A DNA stretch of 62,788 bases from a virus. A model generated the notes under the pieces. The model had not been told where the DNA came from. It was given only the letters and a program-made list of their open reading frames with translations, and ran no database searches. A program made the translations under genes and the position numbers. Numbering within the stretch: the first letter of the stretch is position 1; each line of letters opens with the position of its first letter. Where the stretch lies: IMG/VR virus record IMGVR_UViG_3300046660_000458, positions 1-62,788 of that record; one strand, written 5' to 3'. Shown piece after piece: positions 15,562 to 23,564 of this stretch.

Positions 15562-16569
15562 ATGGGCGAGAACAGCAAGATCGAATGGACCGACCACACC
15601 TTTAATCCGTGGATGGGTTGCACGAAGGTGAGCCCGGCCTGCGACGGCTGTTACGCCGAAGCAATGATGGATCTGCGCTATGGCAAGGTGAAGTGGGGGC
15701 CTCATGGCGAGCGTGTCCGTACCGCGCCGTCGAACTGGAAGCAGCCAATCCGCTGGAACAAGGAAGCTGCAGCCGCTGGCACCATGCCGCGCGTGTTCTG
15801 CGCCAGCCTCGCCGACGTGTTCGACAATCAAGTTCCGCCGGCATGGCGGGAGGACCTTTTCGAGCTGATCCGTGTCACGCCGAACCTGATGTGGCTGCTG
15901 CTGACGAAGCGGCCACAAAATATCGTCAAGATGGTCCATGCGTCTGGGGCGATCGCCGGCAACGGCACGCGCTACACGCCGAGCAATTGTGCGTTCGGAA
16001 CGACGATCGAAGATCAGCAGCGAGCAGACCTCAATGTGCGCGAACTGCTGGAGGCGAAGTACCATTGCGGCCCGGCTTTCGTTTTCGTGTCGTGCGAACC
16101 TTTGCTCGGCCCCATCGACCTCAGGCGCATCTGCCTTCAACCGCAGGTACCAGGATCGATCCGCGCCGGCATTCATCTGGATGCCCTCGGCGGGCGATAT
16201 TGTGAGAGTGGTATCCGCTACACCGGGCCGTGGGATGTTCGCGGCCCGGCGCCTTCAGCAGACGCCCCCGCTGTTCGCCTCGACTGGGTGATTGCCGGCG
16301 GCGAGACGGACCAGGGTCAGCATAAGGCCCGGCCCGCGCACCCGGATTGGATTCGGTCGTTGCGCGACCAGTGCGCCGAGACCGGAACGGCGTTTCATTT
16401 CAAGCAATGGGGCGAATGGGCCGACACAGAAGATTGGCCGAGCGAGATGCAAGAGCACCTCGAACTGATCAACTGCGCCGATGGCAATAACGTTCGTGTT
16501 GGCAAGAAACGGGCCGGCCGCCTTCTTGATGGCGTCGAGCACAACGGATTCCCCACGGTGCAGCCATGA
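15562..16569 (+). CDS. DUF5131 family protein (phage Gp37/Gp68)
   Basis: 335 residues, the usual length. The N-terminus KIEWTDHTFNPWMGCTKVSPACDGCYAE is the family hallmark (read here in two pieces: KIEWTDHTFNPWMG and CTKVSPACDGCYAE); the three Cys are spaced like a radical-SAM iron-sulphur cluster. Later CEPLLG, WVIAGGE and FHFKQWGEW are also conserved. Family members are widespread on phages and mobile elements; they are thought to be radical-SAM-like but their reaction is not established. It may modify a nucleotide or RNA. Confidence 0.93.
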   Translation: MGENSKIEWTDHTFNPWMGCTKVSPACDGCYAEAMMDLRYGKVKWGPHGERVRTAPSNWKQPIRWNKEAAAAGTMPRVFCASLADVFDNQVPPAWREDLFELIRVTPNLMWLLLTKRPQNIVKMVHASGAIAGNGTRYTPSNCAFGTTIEDQQRADLNVRELLEAKYHCGPAFVFVSCEPLLGPIDLRRICLQPQVPGSIRAGIHLDALGGRYCESGIRYTGPWDVRGPAPSADAPAVRLDWVIAGGETDQGQHKARPAHPDWIRSLRDQCAETGTAFHFKQWGEWADTEDWPSEMQEHLELINCADGNNVRVGKKRAGRLLDGVEHNGFPTVQP

Positions 16570-16895
16570 TGCCGCGCGACACCGACCCTCTAACCGACCA
16601 CTGGATCGCCCGGCAACTGCGCAGGGCTGAGAGTTCTGACGGCGCCGTTGAATGCAGAAACGGAGCGAGCGTCGCGGGTCGGACGGCAAGCCCCAGGGGG
16701 CCGTCGCGTTGCAAGGAAAACCGACACACGGGTGAGCCCGGAGGGTGGCGGAATGCTGACTGCGGAGCGCTCACGCCGAGCAGAGGCTGCAACGAATACC
16801 GATCCTCGCAGGAAGTAGCGCCCTGCCCGTCAGAAACCGAAGTCGATAACTTGTGCCTTTTGGCGGTCGTGTCCGCCGCAATGAAGGAGGGGTGA
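16566..16895 (+). CDS. Doubtful open frame in a poorly defined stretch
   Basis: 109 residues, Arg/Ser/Cys-rich with low-complexity composition; only the first ~22 residues (PRDTDPLTDHWIARQLRRAE) read like protein. It overlaps the preceding stop. The stretch could instead hold two very short genes, for example a 21-residue frame starting near 16753. It ends exactly at a strong Shine-Dalgarno for the next gene. Kept because no better reading of these 320 bases is visible. Confidence 0.35.
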   Translation: MMPRDTDPLTDHWIARQLRRAESSDGAVECRNGASVAGRTASPRGPSRCKENRHTGEPGGWRNADCGALTPSRGCNEYRSSQEVAPCPSETEVDNLCLLAVVSAAMKEG

Positions 16896-16897
16896 CA

Positions 16898-17095
16898 GTG
16901 ACGATCTACCAGAGGGTCACGGATATCGCTTACGTCGGTGCATGCCGATATACGGGCTATGTCGCCAAATCATTGAAGCTCCACCTTGCATGCGGCCACG
17001 AGCAATACCGAAAGGCCAGCCAGGGCGTCCCGTTGAAAGCAAAATGCCGGGACTGCGAACGCACCCCCTCCTCCGTCCGCTCCTACAGAAGGTGA
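16898..17095 (+). CDS. Small zinc-binding protein
   Basis: 65 residues from a GTG with AAGGAGG seven bases ahead. LACGHEQYRK and KCRDC give a C-x-H ... C-x2-C zinc site. Function unknown. Confidence 0.7.
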   Translation: MTIYQRVTDIAYVGACRYTGYVAKSLKLHLACGHEQYRKASQGVPLKAKCRDCERTPSSVRSYRR

Positions 17096-17101
17096 CAGGT
17101 G

Positions 17102-17623
17102 ATGGCCCTTCATGAGCAATGCGTTGGAGCAACTGACGAGTGGTATACGCCAGCCATTGTGTTCGACGCGCTCGGTTGCCAGTTCGATCTTGATGTCGCA
17201 GCACCTTGCGAAAGGATGCATGTCCCAACCAAGTGCTGGCTGACGGTACATGACGACGGTCTTAAATATGCACCCTTTTGGCACGGCTTCATTTGGATGA
17301 ACGCGCCATTTGGCGCCCGCAACGGTCTCGTGCCGTGGCTTGAAAAGTTTTTCGCGCATGGTGACGGGATCGCTTTGACGCCAGATCGCACATCGGCGCC
17401 GTGGTGGCAGAAATACGCACGTCGTGCCGACCTGCTTCTATTCGTTTCGCCAAAGCTGAAATTTGTCGGCGCTGATGGCCAGCCGGGAAATTCCCCCGCG
17501 CAAGGCACTTCGCTCATGGCGGCTGGCAGTCAGGCTGTTGAAGCCCTGCTGCGCGCAGAAGCTCGCGGCCTTGGAACAACGATGCTGCCCCGCAATTCGA
17601 AGGACCCCCACCATGACCGATAG
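17102..17623 (+). CDS. Phage DNA N-6-adenine methyltransferase (Dam family)
   Basis: 173 residues, the size of the phage Dam (DNA_N-6-adenine) group. Recognisable parts are DEWYTPAIVFDAL near the N-terminus, FDLDVAAP (SAM-binding strand), and WMNAPFG, the motif IV equivalent of (D/N)PP(Y/F), then LTPDRTSAPWWQ. It should methylate adenine in a short site, protecting phage DNA from restriction or altering reading by GcrA-like or DnaA-like regulators. The Pro in motif IV is replaced by Ala (NAPFG), a known variant in this group. Confidence 0.88.
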   Translation: MALHEQCVGATDEWYTPAIVFDALGCQFDLDVAAPCERMHVPTKCWLTVHDDGLKYAPFWHGFIWMNAPFGARNGLVPWLEKFFAHGDGIALTPDRTSAPWWQKYARRADLLLFVSPKLKFVGADGQPGNSPAQGTSLMAAGSQAVEALLRAEARGLGTTMLPRNSKDPHHDR

Positions 17624-17810
17624 CGCACGCGACTGGCAACCGATCTCTTTGGCGCCCGACAACGAGACTGTCTGGACGAAGATCGATGACGAGCACGGCG
17701 AGCGGAATGTTGCGAAGCTCACTCGCAAGGGACGGCTCTGGTACACGTCGCCCGATCCGGACAAGGGCATGTACGTCTATTACACTCCAACCCATTGGGC
17801 GCGACCATGA
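17613..17810 (+). CDS. DUF551-like small protein
   Basis: 65 residues. DWQPISLAP near the start and YVYYTPTHWARP at the end are the layout of DUF551-type phage proteins (W-x-P ... P-T-H-W). Overlaps both neighbours. Function unknown. Confidence 0.75.
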   Translation: MTDSARDWQPISLAPDNETVWTKIDDEHGERNVAKLTRKGRLWYTSPDPDKGMYVYYTPTHWARP

Positions 17811-18064
17811 CCGAATTCGCCAAGTATCGCCGAACGCAAATCGCCGAGATGACGCCGTGGCTACCCGGCCTCGATATGACGCGCGTCAGCGTTTCGTTGC
17901 CGGATGGCGAAGACGGCTCTCCGAAGGCCGGTGACATGATCGCGCGCAATCCCAAAAACCATGCCGACATGTGGTTGGTCGCCGCGAAATATTTCGCTGA
18001 CAATTTCGAGGCAATGCCTGCCACCCCCACCGCGTCTCGTGTGCAAGAGAGGGAGGGGCCGTGA
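17807..18064 (+). CDS. Hypothetical protein
   Basis: 85 residues. KYRRTQIAEMTPWLPG and VSVSLPDGEDGSPKAGDMIARNP identify a short family of phage accessory proteins that includes a conserved D-M-I-A-R-N-P core. ATGA overlap with the gene before. Function unknown. Confidence 0.75.
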   Translation: MTEFAKYRRTQIAEMTPWLPGLDMTRVSVSLPDGEDGSPKAGDMIARNPKNHADMWLVAAKYFADNFEAMPATPTASRVQEREGP

Positions 18065-18396
18065 TCCTTGCAGAACTGCCGCGCTTGCATAAAGCACTTG
18101 ACCTTCTTGGGCTCGATAACGGGGCCGACGTAATCCCAAAGGCGGTTATTCCGGAAACGTGGGTAGCTCGTGCGCTCCAGGCTGAGGATGAGTTGTTGCA
18201 TCTGACGCCCGAGGAAGTCGAGACGCTCGTCATGGGCGAGCATGATGACATGGCGGTCATTGCGAAACGCGCGCCGGCCGCAGACGACCTGATCGCCGAA
18301 GCATTCGATGGCGAACTGTCGGACAGGTTCATGAATCCTTGGCGTGGCATCCACGACGCGCGAGATGCCGAACTTCGACACGGAGCAAAACCATGA
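18061..18396 (+). CDS. Hypothetical protein
   Basis: 111 residues from a GTG overlapping the previous stop. Acidic, helical. No domain recognised. Confidence 0.7.
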   Translation: MILAELPRLHKALDLLGLDNGADVIPKAVIPETWVARALQAEDELLHLTPEEVETLVMGEHDDMAVIAKRAPAADDLIAEAFDGELSDRFMNPWRGIHDARDAELRHGAKP

Positions 18397-18983
18397 CCAC
18401 CCACCCCCAGAACGCCGCGCCGTCGACCTTCCCGATCGCTTTCTTCGATGGATCAATCGCGCCAGAAGTGAAGCGCGGTCACTACGACGATTTTGTCATC
18501 ACGATCGAGAACGACAAGGGGAGGCGGTCCACCTACGCGGCCTACTATCTCAACGCCTACCCGCTCGATTACGGCGACGACTGCAAGTGCACCACCGATA
18601 AAGACCATGACGATGGCTGCCCGACAACCGGCTGGTTCTACGATGAAAGCAATTTCGAGTACGAGCATTGCTACCATGCAGTGAACGGCAAGGTCATTAC
18701 CTGGGCGAAGATACCAACGAGCGATGAAGTGGCCACCGCCCTAACAGCGCCAGAGACGGCGCGCGGGCCGACCCCATGGTGTTTCGACATGGAGGCTGCA
18801 CCTAAGTGCCGCAACATTCTCGTCGTCGATTGTGAAGTCGTTTCGGAAGCCTACTATGACGATGACGACGGCAATTGGTGGCTTGCCCAAACTGGCCCGC
18901 ACGACTTCGACGCATGCCGGCCGATCTATCCGACAGCGTGGATGGAGAAGCCGGCACCACCACCCCGCCCGGTGGAGGGCTGA
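18393..18983 (+). CDS. Hypothetical acidic protein
   Basis: 196 residues. Rich in Asp/Tyr with Cys-containing CKCTTDKDHDDGCP (about residues 67-80), which may bind a metal, and a WWLAQTGPHDFDACRP segment near the end. Starts by ATGA overlap. Function unknown. Confidence 0.7.
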   Translation: MTTHPQNAAPSTFPIAFFDGSIAPEVKRGHYDDFVITIENDKGRRSTYAAYYLNAYPLDYGDDCKCTTDKDHDDGCPTTGWFYDESNFEYEHCYHAVNGKVITWAKIPTSDEVATALTAPETARGPTPWCFDMEAAPKCRNILVVDCEVVSEAYYDDDDGNWWLAQTGPHDFDACRPIYPTAWMEKPAPPPRPVEG

Positions 18984-18987
18984 GGGC

Positions 18988-19167
18988 ATGGCACCGAAGG
19001 TCATGATCAATTTGCGAGCGAAGCGGAAAGACGTCGAGTTCATCGATCAGGCCGCCGGTCTGCGCGGTCAATCGAGATCGGCGTTCATTCGAGAGGCTGC
19101 TGAGAAAGAGGCCATCAAGATTATGAGCCGTGCAGCCATCGACGCGGCACGAAAGGCCAAGCCATGA
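18988..19167 (+). CDS. DUF1778/ribbon-helix-helix antitoxin-like protein
   Basis: 59 residues. INLRAKRKDVEFIDQAAG, then RSAFIREAA is the ribbon-helix-helix pattern of DUF1778 (TacA-type) proteins. Classical partners are GNAT toxins, but neither neighbour looks like one, so this is probably a small DNA-binding regulator. It starts just after the previous stop and overlaps the next gene by ATGA. Confidence 0.8.
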   Translation: MAPKVMINLRAKRKDVEFIDQAAGLRGQSRSAFIREAAEKEAIKIMSRAAIDAARKAKP

Positions 19168-19487
19168 CCGCCCCAGACGCGAAGGAGATGGATCTGGTGG
19201 GGCGACTGCGTGAGAAGCGCGGCATTCTGGATAACAAGTGGCCCGGTCCATCTTCGCTTGAACTTGAGGCCGCCGCAGAGATCGAGCGGCTGACGTCCCG
19301 AGCGCGGGATGTGCGGGCGCAAACGGTGGAGGAGTGTGCGAAGTGGCATGAGCATGAAGCTGACATTATCATGAACTCGCTTCACTGCGGCGACAACTCG
19401 TCAACCATCGCATCGCATAGGCGCCGATCCGACTGGCATTCCGAATGCGCGGGAAGTCTCCGTAAACTCAATGGTGCCAGCAAGTGA
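19164..19487 (+). CDS. Hypothetical protein
   Basis: 107 residues. LVGRLREK near the start and AAAEIERLTSRARDVRAQTVEECAKW give an Ea22-like layout often seen in phage accessory genes. Function unknown. Confidence 0.75.
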   Translation: MTAPDAKEMDLVGRLREKRGILDNKWPGPSSLELEAAAEIERLTSRARDVRAQTVEECAKWHEHEADIIMNSLHCGDNSSTIASHRRRSDWHSECAGSLRKLNGASK

Positions 19488-19741
19488 GCATCACCTCAGA
19501 CAATCTATTCGCAGTCGTCCATGCAAAAGAGCGCAGGGCCCTGAAGGCACTTGTCAGGGTCTACGGCGACGACGTTTCGCTAATCTTGAACGGCCTGCAT
19601 GCAATGGCGGCAAGGCTAGCTATTGCCTCTGGCGTCAGTCCGGATGATTTCACGGCCGGAATCAAGCATCACTGGGACTTTATCGCGGATGCAATAAATG
19701 AGGATGAGTCCCGCGCTCTCACCAACAAGGAGCGGGGATGA
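19484..19741 (+). CDS. Hypothetical small helical protein
   Basis: 85 residues from a GTG in a four-base overlap. Helical; no domain recognised. Confidence 0.7.
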   Translation: MSITSDNLFAVVHAKERRALKALVRVYGDDVSLILNGLHAMAARLAIASGVSPDDFTAGIKHHWDFIADAINEDESRALTNKERG

Positions 19742-19998
19742 CTCTCACCGAGGCGCAACGGATTGAACGGTTGCAGGCCGAATTGTTCAAGACGACAGAA
19801 GGTCCTCAGGGAGAGGCCTGGATTTCGGACGAGAGCGGCGCGGCGTCATTACCGGAGTTTTTCTCGTTCGTTGAAAGCCATCTTTTCTATAACCGTGAAG
19901 CATCGCGAGTAATTGCCGCCTTCCTGCGCAAGCACCGCGCATTGAAGAAGAAGTGCGCCGCAATCGCTCCGGCCGACGAAGGAGGGGTGTCCAAATGA
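19738..19998 (+). CDS. Hypothetical small protein
   Basis: 86 residues, helical with a basic C-terminal stretch (RKHRALKKKC). ATGA overlaps both ends. No domain recognised. Confidence 0.7.
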   Translation: MTLTEAQRIERLQAELFKTTEGPQGEAWISDESGAASLPEFFSFVESHLFYNREASRVIAAFLRKHRALKKKCAAIAPADEGGVSK

Positions 19999-20162
19999 TT
20001 TGCCGCCTCTGCAACGGATCGGGCTCGCACTTCGTCTGCCAGTCCGGCGATTACGAGTGGTGGACGTGTCCGGCCTGCCACGGCACTGGCGTTAGGAGCA
20101 TATTCGGACCAGCGAAGGTGAAGGATCGAACCGCCACGAAAGCCGAGGGGGATGGAAGGTGA
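19995..20162 (+). CDS. DnaJ-like zinc-finger mini-protein
   Basis: 55 residues. CRLCNGSGSHFVC and CPACHGTGV contain two CxxCxGxG motifs like the DnaJ zinc-binding region. Overlaps the neighbours by four bases each. Could be a small adaptor; function unknown. Confidence 0.7.
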   Translation: MICRLCNGSGSHFVCQSGDYEWWTCPACHGTGVRSIFGPAKVKDRTATKAEGDGR

Positions 20163-20563
20163 CGGACCTCCCCGAGGCCGTGTCCGACGCCTTCAGGGAC
20201 AGTCCGACGCTGCCGTTGCCCAAACTCGCCGCGGTCATGAAAATGGACGTGCGGACCTTGCGCCGGCACCGAGAGGTCGGTGATCTACCGGTGCACATCA
20301 AGGGAACCGGGGTTGCCCGACGCCACTACGTCTGTACGTTGTCGGACGTTGCCGAATTTTACCGCCGAACAGGTGAGGCATGTCAGTCTTCCGGGTCAAG
20401 AAATCCCCATATTACCAATACGATTTCCAAATCTCGGGTCTTCGCTTTTCCGGGTCCACAAAGTGCAAAAATGAACGTGACGCTGAGGAAGCCGAGAGGG
20501 GCCACAGGGCGGAAGCCAAGCGGATCGTCGCCGAAAACCGAGCGACCGGCCGAAAACCGCTGA
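20159..20563 (+). CDS. Excisionase-like helix-turn-helix protein
   Basis: 134 residues from a GTG. Residues ~18-65 (LPLPKLAAVMKMDVRTLRRH, then DLPVHIKG and AEFYRR) form a MerR/Xis-type winged HTH. Its position directly before the integrase suggests it is the excisionase. The last ~60 residues are basic and overlap the integrase in another frame for 184 bases; the true function may reside only in the first ~70 residues. Confidence 0.7.
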   Translation: MTDLPEAVSDAFRDSPTLPLPKLAAVMKMDVRTLRRHREVGDLPVHIKGTGVARRHYVCTLSDVAEFYRRTGEACQSSGSRNPHITNTISKSRVFAFPGPQSAKMNVTLRKPRGATGRKPSGSSPKTERPAENR

Positions 20564-21552
20564 CCTTTAAGGTCGCTTGCGATCGCTGGTGGGAGCAGGT
20601 CGGCAAGCACGGGTCCGACCCAGATCTGGAGCGCGCCTTGGAATGGCTGTGCGGTCAGATCGGCCCTCAGGTCATGTTGCATGACATCACGGACGACACG
20701 GTCTCAACAGCCGTAGAGGCCCGTAGAGCGTGCGTCATGAAGGCCGGTCGAGATGAGAGGGGCAAGCAGCTTTACCGCCCCGTCGGCCCGCGCACGGTCA
20801 ACAAGACCGTCGCCTCCCTGTTGTCCCGCGTCTTCACCCGGGCCAAGAAGAATTGGAGCGCCATCATCCTGAATCCACCCGAGTGGTCGCAGCACTTCCT
20901 GCCCGTCCCCAAGCGGCCGATCCGGGAAATCACGCCGGCCGAGGACCTGCGCTTGGACGAGGTCGAGAGCGCCGAATATGCCCAGCTCCGGGAGTTCGTC
21001 GAGATCATGGGGCTGCGGCGGAAAGAAATGCTGCTGACATGGCCTCAGGTGGATTTTGACCTCGGGATTATCCGGATCATCGGCAAAGGCGGTGCCCCGG
21101 CCATTCTGCCCCTGACCAAGCGGGCCTATGCGATCATCTGGGCGCTGCGGGGCAACCACAAGCTGTCCGTCTTCACCTTCGTTGCCCAGCGCACCAGGCT
21201 TTGCCCAAAGACCAAGGTCAAGTTTGTGAAGGGCAAGCGCTACCCGATGACCTATTACGGGATCGGGACCAACAGGCGCCGTAGGTGGCCTAAGGCGGCC
21301 GTGGATGCCCGCCTGCACGACACTCGCCATACGACCGGGATGCGGACGCTGCGCACTACGGGCAACCTGAAACTCGCCCAGAAGCTGCTACGCCACACCG
21401 ACATCAAGACCACGTCCAAGTTCTACACGGACGCCGATTTGAACGACCTTCGGGCGGGCATGGAAGTGACCGCGGAACACGCCGAGTCCCAGAAAAAGTC
21501 CCAGAATAATTATTTGACCACCGAGAAACCTGCTAAAAACAAGCGTAAATAG
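20380..21552 (+). CDS. int: Tyrosine-type phage integrase
   Basis: 390 residues. Catalytic motifs are visible: the first Arg in GLRRKEMLL (about residue 210), HDTRHTTG containing the H-x-x-R box, LLRHTDIKTT (H) and the nucleophile Tyr in KFYTD near the end. An arm-type/SAM-like N-terminal part precedes them. It should recombine phage attP with a host tRNA gene; the tRNA-like attP lies 17 bases after its stop. It starts inside the excisionase-like gene. Confidence 0.95.
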   Translation: MSVFRVKKSPYYQYDFQISGLRFSGSTKCKNERDAEEAERGHRAEAKRIVAENRATGRKPLTFKVACDRWWEQVGKHGSDPDLERALEWLCGQIGPQVMLHDITDDTVSTAVEARRACVMKAGRDERGKQLYRPVGPRTVNKTVASLLSRVFTRAKKNWSAIILNPPEWSQHFLPVPKRPIREITPAEDLRLDEVESAEYAQLREFVEIMGLRRKEMLLTWPQVDFDLGIIRIIGKGGAPAILPLTKRAYAIIWALRGNHKLSVFTFVAQRTRLCPKTKVKFVKGKRYPMTYYGIGTNRRRRWPKAAVDARLHDTRHTTGMRTLRTTGNLKLAQKLLRHTDIKTTSKFYTDADLNDLRAGMEVTAEHAESQKKSQNNYLTTEKPAKNKRK

Positions 21553-21568
21553 CGTTGCGAACCACGTC

Positions 21569-21613
21569 TTTCGATTCCGAGGGTCGGGAGTTCGAATCTC
21601 TCCGAGTGCGCCA
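21569..21613 (+). other. Putative attP core: 3' part of a tRNA gene
   Basis: The sequence reads as the 3' portion of a tRNA from the anticodon loop to CCA: loop with TCG, T-arm GGGAG-TTCGAAT-CTCTC, acceptor strand CGAGTGC, discriminator G and CCA. The 5' half (acceptor, D-arm, matching anticodon stem) is absent. Located just after the integrase stop, it is the expected identity segment that rebuilds the host tRNA after integration, probably a tRNA-Arg (UCG). Confidence 0.75.
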
Positions 21614-21783
21614 GAGGAAATCACCTCTAAGGCCTATATTTAAGGGCTTTCTGCGCATTTGTCGCGATTTGAGAATCACCCTCCAGACGTGAACGCAAGA
21701 GGATCAAAGAGCACGTAAGGACATGGAATGGGACGCAGAGTCCCGTGAAAAGTCCCAGACCGGCGTTCGTTTGTTGTTCACCC

Positions 21784-21799
21784 GTGGACGTTGGTCCAC
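21784..21799 (+). repeat. Perfect hairpin before tnpB (possible IS200/IS605 left end)
   Basis: GTGGAC-GTTG-GTCCAC: a six-base perfect stem with a four-base loop, 12 bases before the tnpB start. Subterminal hairpins of this kind mark IS200/IS605 ends. A second, imperfect CGGGA/TCCCG pair surrounds the tnpB stop (about 22958-22983). Confidence 0.5.
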
Positions 21800-21811
21800 A
21801 CTGCCGAGGTG

Positions 21812-22972
21812 ATGAGCGTGCATCTAAGCTTTAAGTATCGTCTCTTGCCGACCCGGAAGCAGCATGCCGCCTTGGCGCACATTCTGGAGGGACAGCGGCT
21901 GCTTTATAATGCCGCTCTGGAGGAGCGTATCGGCGCCTACCGACGGGCTGGCAAAGCCGTATCCTTTGCTGCCCAGTCGCGCGCCCTCACGGAGTGCCGC
22001 CGTGAGATCCCCTACATGGGGACCGTTCAACGAACAATACAGGAGGATACGCTTAAGCGCCTTGACCTAGCATTCGCGGCTTTTTTCCGGCGGGTAAAGG
22101 CAGGTCAAAAGCCAGGGTTCCCGCGCTTTCGCAGCAAAGATAGATGGCGATCATTTACCGTCCGTCAACAATACGGGATGTCGCTGGTCGGCCGGCGGCT
22201 GAAATTTAAGGGGCTCCCTGGGTCGATCCGCTTCCACCAACATAGGCCGCTGCCAAGTGATAGCGAGCCAACCATGGCCGTGATCCGGAAAGACGCTAAG
22301 GGATGGTCGATCAGCTTCATCGTAATGGCCATTGCGAGTCCCGCGCACGATCGCGAACAAGCTATTGGGATTGATGTTGGGCTGAACAGCATGGCGACAT
22401 TATCGAACGGCGAAATAATCCCTAACCCGCGCATTGCAAGGCGGGCACAGAAGGAAATTCGACGCAGGCAGCGAGCCCTATCCCGATGTAAGAAAGGTTC
22501 TGGCCGCCGTTTAAAGGTTAAGGCCTCCCTGGAGCGGTCTCACCGGAAAATAGTCAATACCCGGGCAACTCATCTCCATCAGGTATCAGCCTCTCTCGCC
22601 CGCGATTACCAGACCATTGTAGTAGAGAGGCTGAATATTCGCGGCATGGTGCGCAGTACGATGGCGCGGGACATCCACGATGCAGCATGGTCAATATTCA
22701 AATTTATGCTTGCCTACAAGGCTGAAAGAGCCGGTGGACAACTAATCGAGGTAGATCCTAAATTCACCTCACAGGACTGCTCCGGCTGTGGCGAACGCGT
22801 TCCCAAGACGCTATCCGTCCGTGAGCACTCTTGCCCATCCTGCGGACTGACTCTCAACCGCGATCACAATGCGGCTCTGAACATTCTGCACAAGGCCAAA
22901 TTGGGTCTTGAGTCCGGTAACGTGGCTCAGTGGAGCGAGCGTCGGCCTAGAAATATCGGGAGCGTGGCATGA
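21812..22972 (+). CDS. tnpB: TnpB (IS200/IS605 OrfB), intact RNA-guided nuclease
   Basis: 386 residues from the ATG at 21812 (GAGGTG ahead). N-terminal FKYRLLPTRKQ ... LYNAALEER (HTH/REC part), then the split RuvC triad: Asp188 in IGIDVGLN, Glu272 in VVERLNIRGM, Asp351 in NRDHNAA, and a zinc ribbon CSGC ... CPSCG. All catalytic residues are present, so the nuclease is probably active. No tnpA is visible. The guide (omega) RNA would be expected from the 3' end of the gene and just after it. It lies between attP and tRNA genes, so it travels with the phage integration site. Confidence 0.93.
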   Translation: MSVHLSFKYRLLPTRKQHAALAHILEGQRLLYNAALEERIGAYRRAGKAVSFAAQSRALTECRREIPYMGTVQRTIQEDTLKRLDLAFAAFFRRVKAGQKPGFPRFRSKDRWRSFTVRQQYGMSLVGRRLKFKGLPGSIRFHQHRPLPSDSEPTMAVIRKDAKGWSISFIVMAIASPAHDREQAIGIDVGLNSMATLSNGEIIPNPRIARRAQKEIRRRQRALSRCKKGSGRRLKVKASLERSHRKIVNTRATHLHQVSASLARDYQTIVVERLNIRGMVRSTMARDIHDAAWSIFKFMLAYKAERAGGQLIEVDPKFTSQDCSGCGERVPKTLSVREHSCPSCGLTLNRDHNAALNILHKAKLGLESGNVAQWSERRPRNIGSVA

Positions 22973-23016
22973 AGACATCCCGAGACAATTTTACACTAGG
23001 AATGGAGACCTGAATC

Positions 23017-23322
23017 ATGACCCGCCCGCCTGTCGGCACCAACCGCGTCGTCCAAGCTACCGGTACGAAGAACGAGGTCGATCGATTGCGGCGCGATTGC
23101 GCGGATCTCTATCAAGTGATCGGCGTATTAGCAGAGTCGCACGGTGATCTATTCGACCATCCAGAGGTCATAAAGGCTTTGGACAATGCGTCCGCAGCAG
23201 CGAATGGCGATCCTCGCCCGCACGACGATCTTTTACCGTTCGCGCCACTAATGGCACCCGCTAGCGTGAAGGTGCCCCAGATAGTCTTGAGACCCAAGCC
23301 GAGCCCGGAGGGAGGGAAGTGA
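23017..23322 (+). CDS. Hypothetical protein
   Basis: 101 residues. A helical centre (TKNEVDRLRRDCADLYQVIGVLAESH given in pieces: TKNEVDRLRRDCADLYQV, IGVLAESH) and a Pro-rich tail. Good GGAGACC ahead of the ATG. Overlaps the next start. Function unknown; it is separated from the rightward operon by tnpB. Confidence 0.65.
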   Translation: MTRPPVGTNRVVQATGTKNEVDRLRRDCADLYQVIGVLAESHGDLFDHPEVIKALDNASAAANGDPRPHDDLLPFAPLMAPASVKVPQIVLRPKPSPEGGK

Positions 23323-23450
23323 CGGGGCGGCTTGCCAATTGGATCGTTGACCGCAAGAGCCCAGAGAAGACGCGCGCCCGCATCTTGGCGCTCGTGCTGG
23401 CGCTCGTCCCGTTGATTATGGCTGGCGTGCTGGCCTATTTAGCGCCCTGA
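23319..23450 (+). CDS. Very small membrane protein
   Basis: 43 residues from a GTG with GGAGGG ahead, overlapping the previous stop. One membrane span (about residues 22-41). Function unknown. Confidence 0.55.
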   Translation: MTGRLANWIVDRKSPEKTRARILALVLALVPLIMAGVLAYLAP

Positions 23451-23484
23451 CCCCACCTCGAACGCCGCGGAGCCCTGACGCTTG

Positions 23485-23561
23485 GAGCTCGTAGCTCAAC
23501 TGGATAGAGCACGAGATTTCTACTCTCGGGGCTGAAGGTTCGAATCCTTTCGAGCGCGCCA
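23485..23561 (+). tRNA. tRNA-Arg (anticodon TCT)
   Basis: Cloverleaf: acceptor GAGCTCG/CGAGCGC (one A-G mismatch at pair 2-71), D-arm GCTC...GAGC, anticodon stem CGAGA/TCTCG with loop TTTCTAC (anticodon TCT), T-arm around TTCGAAT, discriminator G and encoded CCA. It would read AGA, a rare codon in high-GC hosts. Confidence 0.88.
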
Positions 23562-23564
23562 AAC

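Noticed and set aside
18988-19487. Toxin-antitoxin pair (DUF1778 plus neighbour)
   Set aside because: The neighbour lacks any GNAT acetyltransferase pattern, so no toxin can be named.
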